A stretch of 64,000 nt of DNA from Ceriagrion tenellum (lineage: Eukaryota > Arthropoda > Insecta > Odonata > Coenagrionidae), in NCBI GenBank assembly GCA_963169105.1, contig OY720644.1:2439001-2503000 (forward strand), read 5' to 3'. Every line of letters begins with the position of its first letter. Position 1 is the stretch's first letter. The translations under genes and the position numbers were made by a program. The notes beneath the pieces were generated by a model that was not told where the DNA came from, did no database searches, and saw only the letters and a program-made list of their open reading frames with translations. Below are positions 44,044 through 56,802 of this stretch, piece after piece.

Positions 44044-46777
44044 GTTCATCATGTGCGAAATCTATGTTTTTTGCCTCTCAGTCGTTTTCAGAAAAAAACA
44101 GACCTAGACCTTGCTTTTATTTATCATGGGACAGATTAGGCCCCAGGGCCCACTCTTACCCTGCGTAGCGGAGGGCACTGTCATAGCTGTCACGTCAAAT
44201 CTCTGGAACTCTGATTTTACATATGGCCTATAATCGGGAATAGGGAATATAAATGTTAGCGAAAAAAGGTATTACTTGGACATTAATGGTTAAACGGAGA
44301 GATTGTATTGTGCAGAGGTGTAGCGCAACTCTAGCCAAGGGTAATAATAAAAGAAGAGTCCTTCAAAATTGATCGATAGCTCCGTTGAAATGTGTTGATT
44401 AGTCTTTAGAAGAAAGGAAAAGTTAACAATGTTTGGCGATCGTATGCCACGTCATGCCCTTCCCCTTTGTATACCCTTCTAGCTGATTTGTTGATGTACT
44501 TAACTAATTGTCGATTCCACCACTTTCTGGGTCGCATTATAGCAATGAAGTCGATATACCCTGGCGGGGCATGATAATTGGGCCGAATTTCCCTAATCCA
44601 GAAATGGAAATAATTACGGTGGGATGGCGGAAAAAAGGGAGAGGCGATATGTAGGGGGAGTCGTCAACTGGTGATGGCGAAAATGAACATGTACCCGTTG
44701 GAATGCAGAGGCCTTTTTGCTTCACGTCTCATGATTCGCTTAGTCACCGGGAGAGAGGAAAGGGCATTCCGCCGATGGGGAGACTGGGCTGGACCGAATC
44801 CTCCCTGAAAGCGGTTTCACGAGAGTGAACGCATTATTGCCCATCCACCCTCAATGAATCGGATTTTAAAAAATGAGTGCAGCTATGCACGCGCTGTCTC
44901 CTGGAGGCCAGACTGCCTTAACTGCGACCAATTGAAAGGCAGCGAAAGGAGAATTGGAACACTCAGATGTTATCCGAGTCAGGGAGAGTGAACATTTCCA
45001 CGAAGGACCAACATTGTGAAACATCTGGGCCAAATTGGGGCTCTAAGTGGGAGTCAACAGCCATCTCTCGCGGCGAGCAGCCAGGTCACTCACACGCGGA
45101 TGCGTCCGAAAGAGAAATGTTCCGAGACCTGAGGTGGATTTCAGTTTTTGATGGCCCCGAGGATCGTGTCATTTGTTCTCTCTATCGGAGTGATTTTATA
45201 AATCAATCAATCTCATAAGCGCGCGAATGCCACTAACTAGCACTCTTGCTGCGAGTTCTAAATTATGAACCACCTCCGCTGAATACTTGGCAATTACCGT
45301 CACTTCAGCTGGATATTAGGCATATTTCATGATTTTTCATATAAGAAAAACTATCACGCCTACTATAGCTACACCCACGAGCATAAAAATGAGTAATTCC
45401 TTCACTTCATGAAGTTAAAAATTAATCAAAACGAATGCATTATTAATAAAGAAGAAAGAGTTAGTTCTGACTTTTTAATGATAAGCAGTTGTAAAACATA
45501 ATGTTGTAATTTTTACATGTTTGTTGAGAAAAAGTAGTTGGTTCCGCCTGTTTACGCTATGTAACTCATACCACGTCATTCTTCAAAGCGCTCAGATTGT
45601 GAATCTGAAAAAAAACCTTGCGCATATTGGCGACCCCTAATATTACATCGTTTTTTCGAGCGCGCGGTCGAGGCCGGTTCCGCCCGCCAACGACGGGGAG
45701 TACGATGATGCGGCAAGTGCGTGGATACGATATGGCCACATTCACTTTCCTACAGTGATCATCGATATATATCGTATATAGCCACCATAGAGAATTTTTT
45801 AATAAACCATGCAACAAATGACACTCATAATCATATCGCGGGACACCGCAAGAGGTATCATGAAAGACTTCTTTCTTTGAATGCACTCCTGAAACCAAAC
45901 AATCACGGGGGGTTTTCACATATATCCTGCACTTCGCCTACGGAAGGATATGTGCAATGTGCAACATTGTGCATCTCTGTTTGACAGACAGACTCCCTTT
46001 CGAAGGCACCAGGAGTCAGATGGTGTCGCATGGCATCAACTCCACAACCCCCTCTAACTACTTCGAGGGAAGAAGTTTTTCAACCATTTTATAACACATA
46101 TCATCACATGAAGGGATGTGATTGTAACTTTTCCGAGGTGCATTTTATTTCAACTCAATCAAATTTTCTCATTACTCTTTTACTGAAGAGGGAAGAGCCT
46201 GTATGAAGTAGCGAATGTATCATGATAAAGCCAGCGGGGTTTATCAAATACGGGACAACCTAGAGAAAATTATTGATTTCGAAGTCAACTCTCTAACGCC
46301 GAGCATTAAGTTAACCCGATGATGCCCATCTTGATAAGCGAACGGCGCCTCGTGGTGGTGGCAGCCATATGCATTCATTCATTGTCTCCCTGACTTGCGC
46401 ACGACGCTCGATTCCTAATATGGCCCTAAGAATGTTTAGGACTAAATCCCTTTATCAACGCAGAGGACAGAGATACTCTCAGCACATGCCTTTTCATTAA
46501 AAAATAACATTAGAGTCCATATTTCATAGATGCAGAGTACTTTTCTACAATTTCTATAATAAAGTACTAAGCATCTTTGCAATGTGGATTCTGTTGTAAG
46601 ATACTTCTAGGAAAACAATCGCTGACGTCGTCAAGTTCATTTAAAAAATAACACATTCCTGCGACATACACATGGTATACATGACAATACATATTTAATG
46701 CAAGCAATAAAACAAAAGCCGCCTGGAAAATTATAAATACTACCAGAGGAAATATAAAAATCACTCTCTACCTAACA
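44044..46777. other. Intergenic, no recognised gene
   Basis: Open frames at 44967-45218, 45566-45984 and elsewhere have no domain, and some are shadows of each other. I see no repeat boundaries. Confidence 0.45.
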
Positions 46778-48041
46778 TAAAGGATACTACAACAGGCTCT
46801 CAAATAAATTACACTGCCCTTGCTGATCTTTTCAATCAACATTTTTCCAAAACCCCTAGCTTACCTTCATCCAATATCCCTTACAGGCCATCATTCACCA
46901 TTCCAATGTCATTCTTTACTAGTCCTTGCAGAGAATCTGATCTTAAGTCAATCATTACCAGACTAAATCGCAAAGAAAGTACTGGGCCAGATGAAATAAC
47001 TGGGAAAGCGATACTATCTTGTTTTGATATTATAAAATTACCGCTAATACACTTAGTGAAGGAATCACTAAAACTTGGTATTTTTCCAACACTACTAAAA
47101 AGGCCAAGAATAATACCTCTCTAAAAAAATAAGGGTAGCACTGATGACCTTAATAAATATAGGCCGATATCACTACAGAATACATTTTCCAAAATTTTTG
47201 AGAGAGTCATGTATACACAATTAATATCCTACATGGAAAAATTTAACCTCTTCTCTAAAGACCAGTATGGATATCTTCAGGGGAAGTCCACCATGTCTGC
47301 TATTTATCAAGCAATTGACAATGTATTACTCTCCATGGATAACAAACATGAAACTTTGGGGCTATTCTTCGACTTCTCCAGGGCATTTGACCTGGTGAAT
47401 CATAAGCTCCTCTTGCGCAAACTAGATAGTATGGGCATCAGAGGCACACCCCTCAACTGGATTGCATCTTACCTTCACAATCGATCTCAGACAGTAAAAC
47501 TTTTAATTGATGGTTTTTAATTGATGGATGATTAAACACACCTCTAATATCTGTTTATCCTCAGTAGGTGTCCCACAAGGGTCTATTCTTGGTCCTTTTC
47601 TATTCTTGATATGTATCAATGATTTGCCTGCAACTTTATCCTACACAAATAATATTACACCAATCCTCTACGCAGATGACACAAATGTGATCATCTCCTC
47701 TCCTTCACGTAGCTGCCAAATTGAAAAAAACTAGGCAAGTTACAGACATACTTGGTAAGTGGGCCAATGAAAACCATTTAATTATAAACGCTGAAAAAAG
47801 CAAATTGATTCATTTCACCACCACTAAAAATCTCACATCAAGCTTACTTATTAAGTGCAATCATAAATCAATTGAGCAAGTGTCTTCTCTTCAGTTTCTG
47901 GGCGTATGTTTGAGTTCAAATTTTTCTTTGACCCAACATACTGATCTACTAAGTCATAAACTAAGTTCCACATGTTACTTTCTGAGACAACTTAGTAGTA
48001 CGGTTAGAAAGGACACACTTGTTTTGACTGATTTAATATGA
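46778..48041 (+). pseudogene. Reverse transcriptase of ATT-ended LINE, few breaks
   Basis: Blocks: YTALADLFNQHFSKTPSLPS (linker), SDLKSIITRLNRKESTGPDE, LKRPRIIPL, a stop at 47122-47124, KYRPISLQNTFSKIFERVMY, KDQYGYLQGKSTMSAIYQAI, LGLFFDFSRAFDLVNHKLLL (first catalytic Asp, near 47390), SVGVPQGSILGPFLFLICIN (47561-47620), ILYADDTNVIISS (catalytic DD, near 47665-47700), NHLIINAEKSKLIHF and LQFLGVCLSSNFSLTQH. A small duplication near 47510-47530 shifts the frame and another shift lies near 47725. It is dead, but only mildly decayed. Confidence 0.9.
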
Positions 48042-48152
48042 ATTCTTTAAGTAACTTATGTTCATGATTGACGTGCCTTATATCATTGGACAGATGTACC
48101 TTGGTCTTTGGGCAAATAAAAACTATTATTATTATTATATACTTTTAATATT
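46778..48152 (+). mobile_element. CR1/Jockey-superfamily LINE with ATT-repeat 3' end
   Basis: A plus-strand LINE truncated at the 5' end before the RT. The last part of the RT is deleted near 48040, which brings the 3' UTR close. The end is GGGCAAATAAAAACTATTATTATTATTAT (about 48110-48139, given here in words as an ATT microsatellite after an AATAAA-like signal). The ending resembles that of 14655-15583. Confidence 0.83.
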
Positions 48153-49564
48153 CTGTCTCAGCCACTTCTGGAGAGTAGAATCACCGGTTACAGTCGAGTT
48201 TTCACAGAGGAAGACGACCAGAGGAAAGGAAGGGAAGGAACTGGGAAGAGGGGGGGGGGTTGAGGGGATTGGGGGCGGTAAGAGTTGCCTGACGTTTTGA
48301 GAGGGAGGACGAACGGAGGAGGGGAGGGAGGAAAGGAGGGAGGGAGGGAGAGATGGGATGCGAGATAATAGCCGAGCGTAGCTGCACCGAAAGAGAGATG
48401 GCAGGGCAATCGTGGGCGAAGGGAGGAACGTGAGAGATTCGGGATGGCAGCTGAGGAGTGGGGGGTGGGGAGGAGGGAAGGGTTGAAGAGAGAGGGGGTG
48501 GGGTAAACAACAACGAGGGAACTAGGTTTCATTCCATTCACGGGAGTTTGAGCAAGATTTTTCTCTAGTCATAACGGACACCACTAACAAATGGTATTTT
48601 TTATTTCAACAGCCGACATAAGCATGAAGTAATTATTGCAGTATTAATGACGCGAATATCAGTAATTAAATAAATAAATCAAAAGTCTTCAAATTACGTC
48701 ATTTTCTCCATTCTCACGGTGAAAAAACACACTAATGGTTTTCACAACAGATTTTTTGGCCCTTATGTAAAAATTACTGAGGTGAAAGATAGGCTCACAT
48801 TGTATGGTAAAGAGACAATATACAAGGTACATAGTGTTGTATTTTTGAGGTGATTCCCATGTTGTTAAGTCTCCATTTTCATAACCAAGTTCTCCCGAGA
48901 GTATATAAGCCTACTGTTTCCCACGTGAATTGGCTGACATATGCTGGCAAACATCTCGAATAGTAGCGCGGCAAATGGCTTTTATTTTGTTAATATTGGA
49001 AAATTGAGATTTTTCAACTGAAAATGAGGCCTAATTCATTAAATTGAAGTTATTCCTGTTTCCTAGTTTTTCATTATTTATTCTGAATTCTGAGCGATTG
49101 CATTTGTGGATTTCAACAAGTTGGTTGCTTAATGAAATAAAAGTTAAGACATTATCTTTTCCAGTTATGTGAATAGAGATTCATCAGGAAGCTAATTTAA
49201 AACAAGATCTCAATGATTTCATTGTGTTTAATGAGACGCTTTATCTTTGGCCTAAATTCCTCTTATACACGAATTTGTTACGTGAAATATAGAGTGAATA
49301 ATTTGGACTCGAGCGGACAACATTCAGAGGTTGCCATCGGCGTGAAATTAGGAAATAGAATAATTTTTTTGAACAAAATACACATTTGCTTAACTTACAG
49401 GGAACTAGCAGAGTCCGAATGGCGGGTGTTTCACACTGAGGGTGACTTCACAGGGTTCCAGCTCTGGTGTGACACCGATTACGTCATCGCCCAATATGTA
49501 ATCTTTTTAATAACATTTCAGTTAAATTTGTCTTTAAAAATATCGCTTTTAATCAAACCCCTTT
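48153..49564. other. Intergenic; purine-rich tract 48205-48500
   Basis: From about 48205 to 48500 the plus strand is strongly purine-rich (G and A, with long GGGA/GGAA runs). The overlapping minus-strand frames (48188-48541) are its Pro/Ser-rich artefacts. The frame at 49213-49584 has no recognisable domain. Nothing else is supported. Confidence 0.55.
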
Positions 49565-51356
49565 TCCGCGGACTACAACCTTGACGTGGTGGAAGGGATG
49601 GCACGTTCCAATGACCCAGAGAGCTAGACTGGCGGGAGCAATTAATATATATTGCTTACGGTAGGGCCAGCCATGCCAGATAGGTCGAAGGGTAGAAGCC
49701 AGACGAAAGGTAGTCCCGTGATAGTGTCACGTGAATAACACTGTTGGGAAGCGGGGGTTGGAGTCCCTCCCAACTGTTTTACTACCCTGAAAAATGAATT
49801 ACAATCAAAGAGAAATGAATCCTGGCAACTATGGAACGCCGCCCACTGGGGCGGCTGTCGGATCCGGCATCGGGGGAGGCAAGGCCCCGATAGGAGTAGA
49901 CAACATACCCTCGGAATTGCTAAAGAGTCTAGGAAATAAAGGTAGGCAAGCTTTTTTAGAACTCATACGCAGGATCTACGAAGAAGGAGTATGGCCAGAG
50001 GACTTAGTGAAAACAGTATTGATTCCTATCCCGAAAAAGAAGAATGCATCGGAATGCGAGGACTACAGAACAATTAGTTTAATTTCACACGCAGCCAAAG
50101 TTTTACTTCGAAATATCAATAGAAGGTTGGAGAGTAAGGCCAAATACTACTTAGGCGATGACCAGTTTGGGTTCAGGAAGGGAAGGTCAACTCGGGATGC
50201 GATAGCGGTGATGAGAACACTTATAGAAAGAAACATAAAGTATAATCAGGACGTTTTCGCATGCATTATTGATTTTGACAAAGCTTTCGACGTAGTAAAT
50301 TGATATAAACTAACGGAGATACTAGGGGAAATGGGAATAGATTGGTGAGACAGGAGACTACCAATTCGAAACTTATATATGACTCAAAGGGCGCAGGTGA
50401 GGGTGGCTGATGGTGAATCAGGATGAGCAACTTTGGGTCGCGGGGTAAGGCAAGGGTGTCTGTCCGTTGTCGCCGTTGCTTTTCAACGCTTATGCTGAGG
50501 AAATGGTAATGCAGGCATGGGAAGAACTTGAGGTTGGAGTAAAAGTGGGAGAGTACCTTAAGAAATCGGTTAGATTCGCGGACGATTGGTTAGTGGATCT
50601 TCGAAGGGACTACAAGTTTTGGTAGATGTTTTAGATATGCAGTGCGGGATATTCGGAATGAAGATGAATCATGTGAAGACAAAAGTAATGAGATTCTCTA
50701 GGGCGAAGAAAGCGAAGCTTGTGATTAACCTTGGAGGACACAAACTAGAGCAAGTAGAACAGTTTAATTACTTAGGTAGCACGCTAGAGGAAATCGGGCA
50801 TAGTAGCAAATACATACGGAAGAGAATAGCGCCAGCTAAGGAGGCCTTTAATGATAGAAGAGAGTTGATAACGGGGATAGTGGGTAAGGACGTGAAGAAG
50901 ACGCTGGTGAAGAGCTTGATATGGAGCGTAGCGCTGTATGGGGAAGAAACGTGGACCCTGAGAAAGGAGGACGAGAATAGGCTGCAGGCATTTGAGATGT
51001 GGGTGTGGAGAAGAATGGAGAAGGTTAGATGGACGGAAAGGAAGACTAACGACGAAGTGCTTGAGATGGTGGGCGAGGAAAGGAAAGTTTTGAATGAAAT
51101 CTGGGATAGGCAGGGTAGATGGCTGAAGGATGTAATAAAGGGTGATGGGCTGCTGAAGAGTGTGATAGAGGGAAGGATGTTGGGCAAGCGGGGAAGGGGA
51201 AGAAAGAGAATAGTTTTCATGGACGGGATGAAGTAGGGTAGATCTTATGCAGAGGTGAAAAACGATATACTAGAGGAAGATAGGCCACTGAATGGGTAAA
51301 AGACCGGGAGAAGATTCTCTGACATTCAACAAATCTACAGTTACCGGTAGAATACT
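49565..51356 (+). mobile_element. RTE-like LINE with 5' UTR but endonuclease deleted
   Basis: The left part (49565-49790) looks like a GC-rich LINE 5' UTR. It joins within a few codons to the RT start (GKAPIGVDNIPSELLKS), leaving out the endonuclease. The 3' end is at GGTAGAATAC (about 51346-51355), shared with the minus-strand copy at 40629-41311. The internal deletion makes this copy non-autonomous. The clade (RTE-like) is a judgement from the RT C-terminal motifs. Confidence 0.8.
49794..51236 (+). pseudogene. RTE-like LINE reverse transcriptase, broken
   Basis: In order: GGGKAPIGVDNIPSELLKSL, VKTVLIPIPKKKNASECEDY, RTISLISHAAKVLLRNI, DDQFGFRKGRSTRDAIAVMR, FACIIDFDKAFDVVN (first Asp, 50260-50301) with a stop just after, RGVRQGC / CPLSPLLFNAYAEEMV (near 50440-50505, frameshifted), VRFADD (near 50570-50586, catalytic DD), then stops. 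The second half 50586-51236 is open: KAKLVINLGGHKLEQVEQFN, YLGSTLEEIGHSSKYIRKRI, LIWSVALYGEETWTL, AFEMWVWRRMEKVRWTERKT and LGKRGRGRKRIVFMDGMK. No active enzyme is possible. Confidence 0.9.
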
Positions 51357-53740
51357 CGAATAATAATAACAATTAATCCAACCGTTCCCACTAGCGCTTC
51401 TAATTTTATTACTTTTCAATAGCTTGTAGAAAGCAAATTTTTCTAAAGATTGACAAGACCATGTAGAAAAATAGCTTAAAAGTTGATGAAAGAGAAACAA
51501 AAGAATGGTTTGAAGAATCTAATAAAGAATATAAAGTCAAAAAGACACGCAGCACGTACTGAAGCACGTTAAAGAATTTTTTCTGTCAGGGAAGTAGGGT
51601 AACCATTGACGAAAGAAGCATTACAAATAGCATATGAAGGAGAGTAGAGCAATCCAAGACGATAATCTACCATAAGAAAATTCATCTTAAACCAGCAACA
51701 CAAACCGGTAAGTGAGGAATCACTTCATTAAAAGATTTAAATGGGGCATGTTACCTCGTTGCGGGTTGGGAACATTGGACAAGGCGGGTAACGGGGTCGA
51801 CTCATTCGAACTCCAGATTTCATGTTACTCGGTACGTGCATCCCATACACCAGCACTAACAGAAGTTCATCCGTAAGATTTCCTAAAAATGAGTGATGTA
51901 TTTCAGAATGAATCTTTAATGCCAACAACAGCTCAACAGAGAAGGTTGAAAGGAGTGGAATTATATAGAGTCGCAGGAGAGTGGGGCCTCAGGAATGAGC
52001 CTCGGCAAAACCATCTCCAGATTGATAACCTCGGGCGATGGCAGTAACAAAAACACGCAAGATAAATTATTTATAAATACAGCACGAAGAATCGGGAAAG
52101 GCTAGACGTAATTAATTTATCTATGGAGAGAAGACGAACATCGAGTCGCAAATGTCAACCCGAACCGTAAAATCATTGAATGTATGCACAGACATTAGCT
52201 ATTACTCTGGCCAGGAATGACTGTTTAAATTCCTCAGAAATCTAGGATTTTTTGGTTTCCAAGACATTCCCGTTCGCCATTGTTCTTGAATGCATATTAT
52301 AATGCTGAACATATCCTTTATCTACAAAAATAATACTATGAAAAGATAAAAACTTCTAAGGATAAAAATCATCGATGTGACCATTTTGGCAAGCACATAT
52401 AAAACGTTTTTTTACAAAATAAATTGACCAGAGATCATTAGATTATGGATTATTTTACAAAAAATCCTCACATATGACGACAGAATAATTTAATGGCTGT
52501 GCACACAACAGCTCTTTGAAGGACGGATTGCAACTGTGGATGAAGAATGAAAACAATCGAAGCAGACTGCAAATAGTTCAGAATAGAGAGCAGTGAATGA
52601 CACGGTTGAAGGAGAGGTTAAGGCTGTTTTCATCACCAAGATCATCGAAGATAATAGCTCAGCCAATTACGGACAGAATAGGCTATAATCGACAGCATCT
52701 AAAGCTGAGCATAAAAAATAATATGATACAAATGCTGTAGAAAGGTTCTAGTAACAACTGGTCCGTGTGGCCATTTTGAAAGACCAATTCTAAATTACGA
52801 ACAAAAATAACGCATTTGCTTATTGATTAGAGGATTTGCACTGCCGTTCCAATTCATCTATTTATAGCGAAGACTGCGATTTTTTTCTTTCGTTTTTCAA
52901 TTTGATTAGCAAAACCCATCAAAAAGTTGTGGATTCCATTTTTCCTTCTGTTAATCTCAGAATGGCGCTAACAGGAGTGTTCCAATAGTTGCACAATACC
53001 ACGGACATAAAAATCCCCCGGATCTGGAATCGCCTTTCGCGCCGATGTGCCCAGCACCCCGGGGGTGTCCGTCTCGGAGCCTCCTTACGCTCTCTCAGTA
53101 TTGGTGGTTTTTCTACGGGTGGTTCATTTACACTGGCAGGCTGCTTCCGCAAACTTCATCGACAAGAGCTTCCAACTAAGACGAAGAATTTTTCACGAGT
53201 TAGTGGAGACCCTGTTAAGAAGCTGTTAACTCATTGGCAATAATACGCTTCTACAAGCCACGAGCGGTGACTTTAAAATGAATATACAGAGCCATTTACT
53301 CCTGCAAGTTACGTCAAAGTCCTTTGCTGCAAGTAAATTGCATATTAAACTGGCCAATCCAAACCCACCTTATCTCTCATGAAGGCACCTTTTAATGCTT
53401 ACAAAATTTTGGACAAGTCTTAAGGTCCCAAGAACAAGGTGTTTAAGTTTCATTGGATGTTTATTGATATACAACATGAGTTAGAAAAAAAATTTTAATG
53501 GGTCAACATGTTGTTTCTTCGGTTATGAAAATAAGTTTAAACAAGCAACCTTTCTCCGAGCCGACATATCGGTACCAAGAAAGTTTTAAATGGGGATCAC
53601 AGGATGCCTCACAGGGGAGTTTGCACTCCTCACGATTCTATGGGTTTAGATCTTTTTCTGTGACGACGAAATGAATGGTATGGGTGCTTTAATTAGTAAA
53701 AACTCAACGCTCCATCACAATGAAACGCACAGCAGATGCC
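51357..53740. other. Intergenic, AT-rich, no recognised gene
   Basis: I find no family match. Open frames near 52919-53243 on both strands overlap and carry no motifs. Confidence 0.45.
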
Positions 53741-53827
53741 TAAAGATACGTTTTCATGGACACGTCAGACGCGCGCGATGAGACGCGTCATTTCTTCGCG
53801 TGAACCGTTCGCATGCAAGCGAACTTA

Positions 53828-53847
53828 AGGTGCGTTTACACTGTCAC
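53828..53847 (+). repeat. Left TIR of Harbinger element
   Basis: AGGTGCGTTTACACTGTCAC; the block CGTTTACACTGTCAC is identical to the complement of the right end. Confidence 0.9.
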
Positions 53848-54492
53848 CGGACTTTGTCCCGGGATAGGTCCCGGGACTTGTCCGAGATGTTCACTGAACT
53901 GTTCCTCGGACATTTTGTGAAATATTTGTCCTGAAACTTGTCCCGAGACTGAGTTCTCTGTCCTCCGCAGATATGGTTGAATTTTTCGCGGGACACGACA
54001 CAGTGTACTTTTAACCGTACGATTACAGAATGTGCTCAATCCAATCAGTAAATTGCTTTCGTAGCTCAAATGTTAGATCACTACACTGTCTTAATAAAAA
54101 TAAATTCATTTAATGTGAAGGTGAATTATTTCCTCGCGACACTACTACAGAGTCTAGGTCAAATTTTATCTCACTACAATGTCTTAACTTCATTAAATGG
54201 GAAAGCACATTGTTCCTTGCGACATTACTACGGAATAACTGCCTCATCAACTCTCTCCTCGAAGCACAGTGTTCCCTTGCATTGGTGAGTGAAGTTGACT
54301 GCATGACTCAAGTCTTCTCAGCTACCCACATTTCTCCTTCGCTGTTGCTCCTTTGATGCCATAAATTACCGTAAGTACTAAATATACAAAAAAACATCTA
54401 TTTGAAGTAGAGCATTTTCCATGTGGACTTATTTCGTAATGATTACGCGAAGCAGAATGAAATATTCACTGGTCATTTTATTTGAGTTCCCA

Positions 54493-56802
54493 ATGGAGTG
54501 GTCTAAGGAAAATGTGTGCAATTTGATAGAGGAAGTTAAAAAACAGACCAATTCTTTGGGATGTTAGAAATGGGCAATACCAAAACAAAATGTTGAAGAA
54601 GGACGCCTTTGATGAAATTGCACGCTGCTTTGGTGTTTCTTCGGAAACAATGAAAGAAAAAGTGGGAAACTAACGGCGCCAATTCAACAGGGAGCACCTT
54701 AAAGTAAGGAAAAGCATGAAAAGCGGTGCGGGAACGGCCGACCTTTATGTTCCCAACTGGCATGGATACCGCCATCTTCTATTCCTATCGAGTAGCGTGG
54801 AAGAAGGAATCCATGAAGATTCAATGAACAAGGTAAACGATGTTTAAATAGATTTCAAAACTTATTTATTCACCAGGGTTGACATTCGCTATGAAAAAAA
54901 TCATTTGATTTGACCGGGATTCGAACCCGGATCTCCCAATTGCCGGTCAGGTGTGTTAGCCAGTTTCACCACCAAGCCATCTTCCTTCAATGCGAATTTC
55001 GAGGGGGGTTTATGCGAACTAGATGTTAGACTAGAACCCGTGCGAGTGACTTCGTACCACATCATTTGTTAAATGCCATGTTTGGAAATTTTACTTATTT
55101 ATTCATTGACCGGCAAAATCTTTCACAAATAATACTGAAAACATTTTAAATATTCAAAAATTTCAAATAAATCTGTCTTGCCATTCGACTCTATCATCAT
55201 CACTGGCAAAGTAAAAGCAATACGCATCACGTACAGCACTTGCGCTGGACGGGGAAGGTCTTGCTCTTCTTTCTAATGAGTCAAACGCCTCAGGGTGATT
55301 GCTGCATTCACCTAAAACTACTGTGCCATCATCAATATTTTCTGTATCAAAGGTCCCATGGGAGGGCTGTATCTCATCCGTGATATTTTATTTTTTCGCA
55401 AATAATTGTAAAGATGAATGCAGGCCAAAACAACTGAAATGATACTTTTCAGATTTCTAAAAGCAATTGTATTTTAAAATATTCTATGAACTGAGGCCAT
55501 TTGCTCAAAGACATTTTCCACTACTCTCCTTGCCCTCGAGAGTCTATAATTAAATACCCTGTGAGGGGAGTCTTTTTGTTAGATTCCTGGGTAGTGCTTC
55601 AGCACATTTTCCGACAGAGAGAAGGCATCATCTGCCACAATCACGTATGGAACCACTGTGTCCAGTCCAGGAAGTTGAGTGGGATCAGGGATTTCAAGTG
55701 CTTTACCAAGTAATTTTTCGTAAAAACGAGTTCTAGCAAAAACACCTCCATCAGATGTTCGTCCTAGCTGGCCAACATCCACATAAATGATCTTGTAATA
55801 GGCATCCACAAGATCCATGAGAACAATACTATGATAGCCCTTGTAATTGAAGTACAAACTTCCATCATTATGTGGGGCGACAATTTTCACATGTTTCCCA
55901 TCTAATGAACCAATGCAATTAGGGAAATTCCAAAGTTGCTCTTATCCTTTGGCAACCTGTGTCCATTTTTCTTTTGTATCTGGAAACTGAAACATTAACG
56001 AACTCAAAATTCAGACGAAAATACGTTTCCGACATATAATTCTAGCCATTGGCAAATACTAAGTGAGGACCACCTATTGGGTTTTTGATACACTACGAAA
56101 TTTAAAACTTAATGGTTGTGGTTACCCATTATATATAAAATTGATAACCATATTTTATAAATCAGACAAAGGAACTGCTGAAATCAATAATTGGTGTATT
56201 TAATAATTATTATACTTTATTTTCAAACTCTTGAAAGATAATTTTATATCATTCTTTACGAGTAAGTTCCGTCATATTCGAAAGATCTTCATTGAGTAGC
56301 AAATGGTATTTTGTTACATATTAACTTCATGGTTATTTATCCCAAATTAATAATTTACATTTAATAATTGAAATTTTAAATTAAAATTTAATGTAAACAT
56401 AAATAAAATAAAATGTTTACAATTTTGATCCGGGATGCCGTTTGTGACCCCGGCCCAAGTGGATCTCAAGAATAAGAGAATGGCTGTGATTTAGACAAAC
56501 GTGTTGAAAGAGTGCTAAGTCCACGAAACATTAAGAAGAGGAGGATAGGGGATCCTGTGCAGAAAGCGTTAGAAGTAATGAGCGAGGCTAGCGCACGATT
56601 GAAGAGGGAAGATAAAGACAGTTTTTCAATATACGGAGAGTATGTTGCGAGTCAACTGAGAGCGTTGGAAGACAAGAGATCTGCGGCAATTGCCCAATTC
56701 AAGATAGACAAGATACTTTCCGAGACAAAATTAGAAAAATTCACTCGAGAATCGCAAATGTCATCAGTCGAAAAATCTAGTGACCCCCTGAAGAATTCAT
56801 GA
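54493..56802 (+). pseudogene. Harbinger MADF DNA-binding protein, two exons, broken
   Basis: Harbinger elements use a second, Myb/MADF-type protein to bind their ends. Exon 1 (54493-54832) starts MEWSKENVCNLIEEVKKQTN, then in a shifted frame WDVRNGQYQNKMLKKDAFDE, IARCFGVSSETMKEKVGN, a TAA, RRQFNREHLKVRKSMKSGAG and WHGYRHLLFLSSSVEEG. It ends at MNKG before a donor GTAAAC (54833). Exon 2 (about 56460-56802) gives GDPVQKALEVMSEASARLKR, FSIYGEYVASQLRALEDKRS and IAQFKIDKILSETKL, like the C-terminal (BESS-like) tail of such proteins. A 2-base loss near 54563 and the TAA near 54672 kill it. The intron holds transposase exon 2 on the other strand. Confidence 0.82.
54888..55003 (-). mobile_element. 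tRNA-derived SINE type S inside Harbinger
   Basis: Minus strand: GAAATTCGC start, A-box-like TGGCTTGGTGG (complement of 54969-54979), an exact B box GGTTCGAATCC (complement of 54917-54927), then TCAAATCAAATGATTTTTTT and CATAGCGAATGTC. The head is tRNA-like, but the flanks and tail show a SINE and not a tRNA gene. It lies in the intron of the MADF gene and downstream of the transposase stop. Confidence 0.8.

Noticed and set aside
48188..48541. Minus-strand frames rich in Pro and Ser
   Set aside because: Translation artefact of a purine-rich tract.
49213..49584. A 123-codon plus-strand frame as a host gene
   Set aside because: No recognisable domain, no splice or promoter evidence, and uneven composition; left as chance.
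50768..51220. Minus-strand frame of 150 codons
   Set aside because: Exact shadow of the RTE-like RT C-terminal frame on the plus strand.
54912..54985. A tRNA gene on the minus strand
   Set aside because: The boxes are good, but the sequence sits in a repeated unit with a fixed tail and has no convincing acceptor stem, so it is a SINE head.
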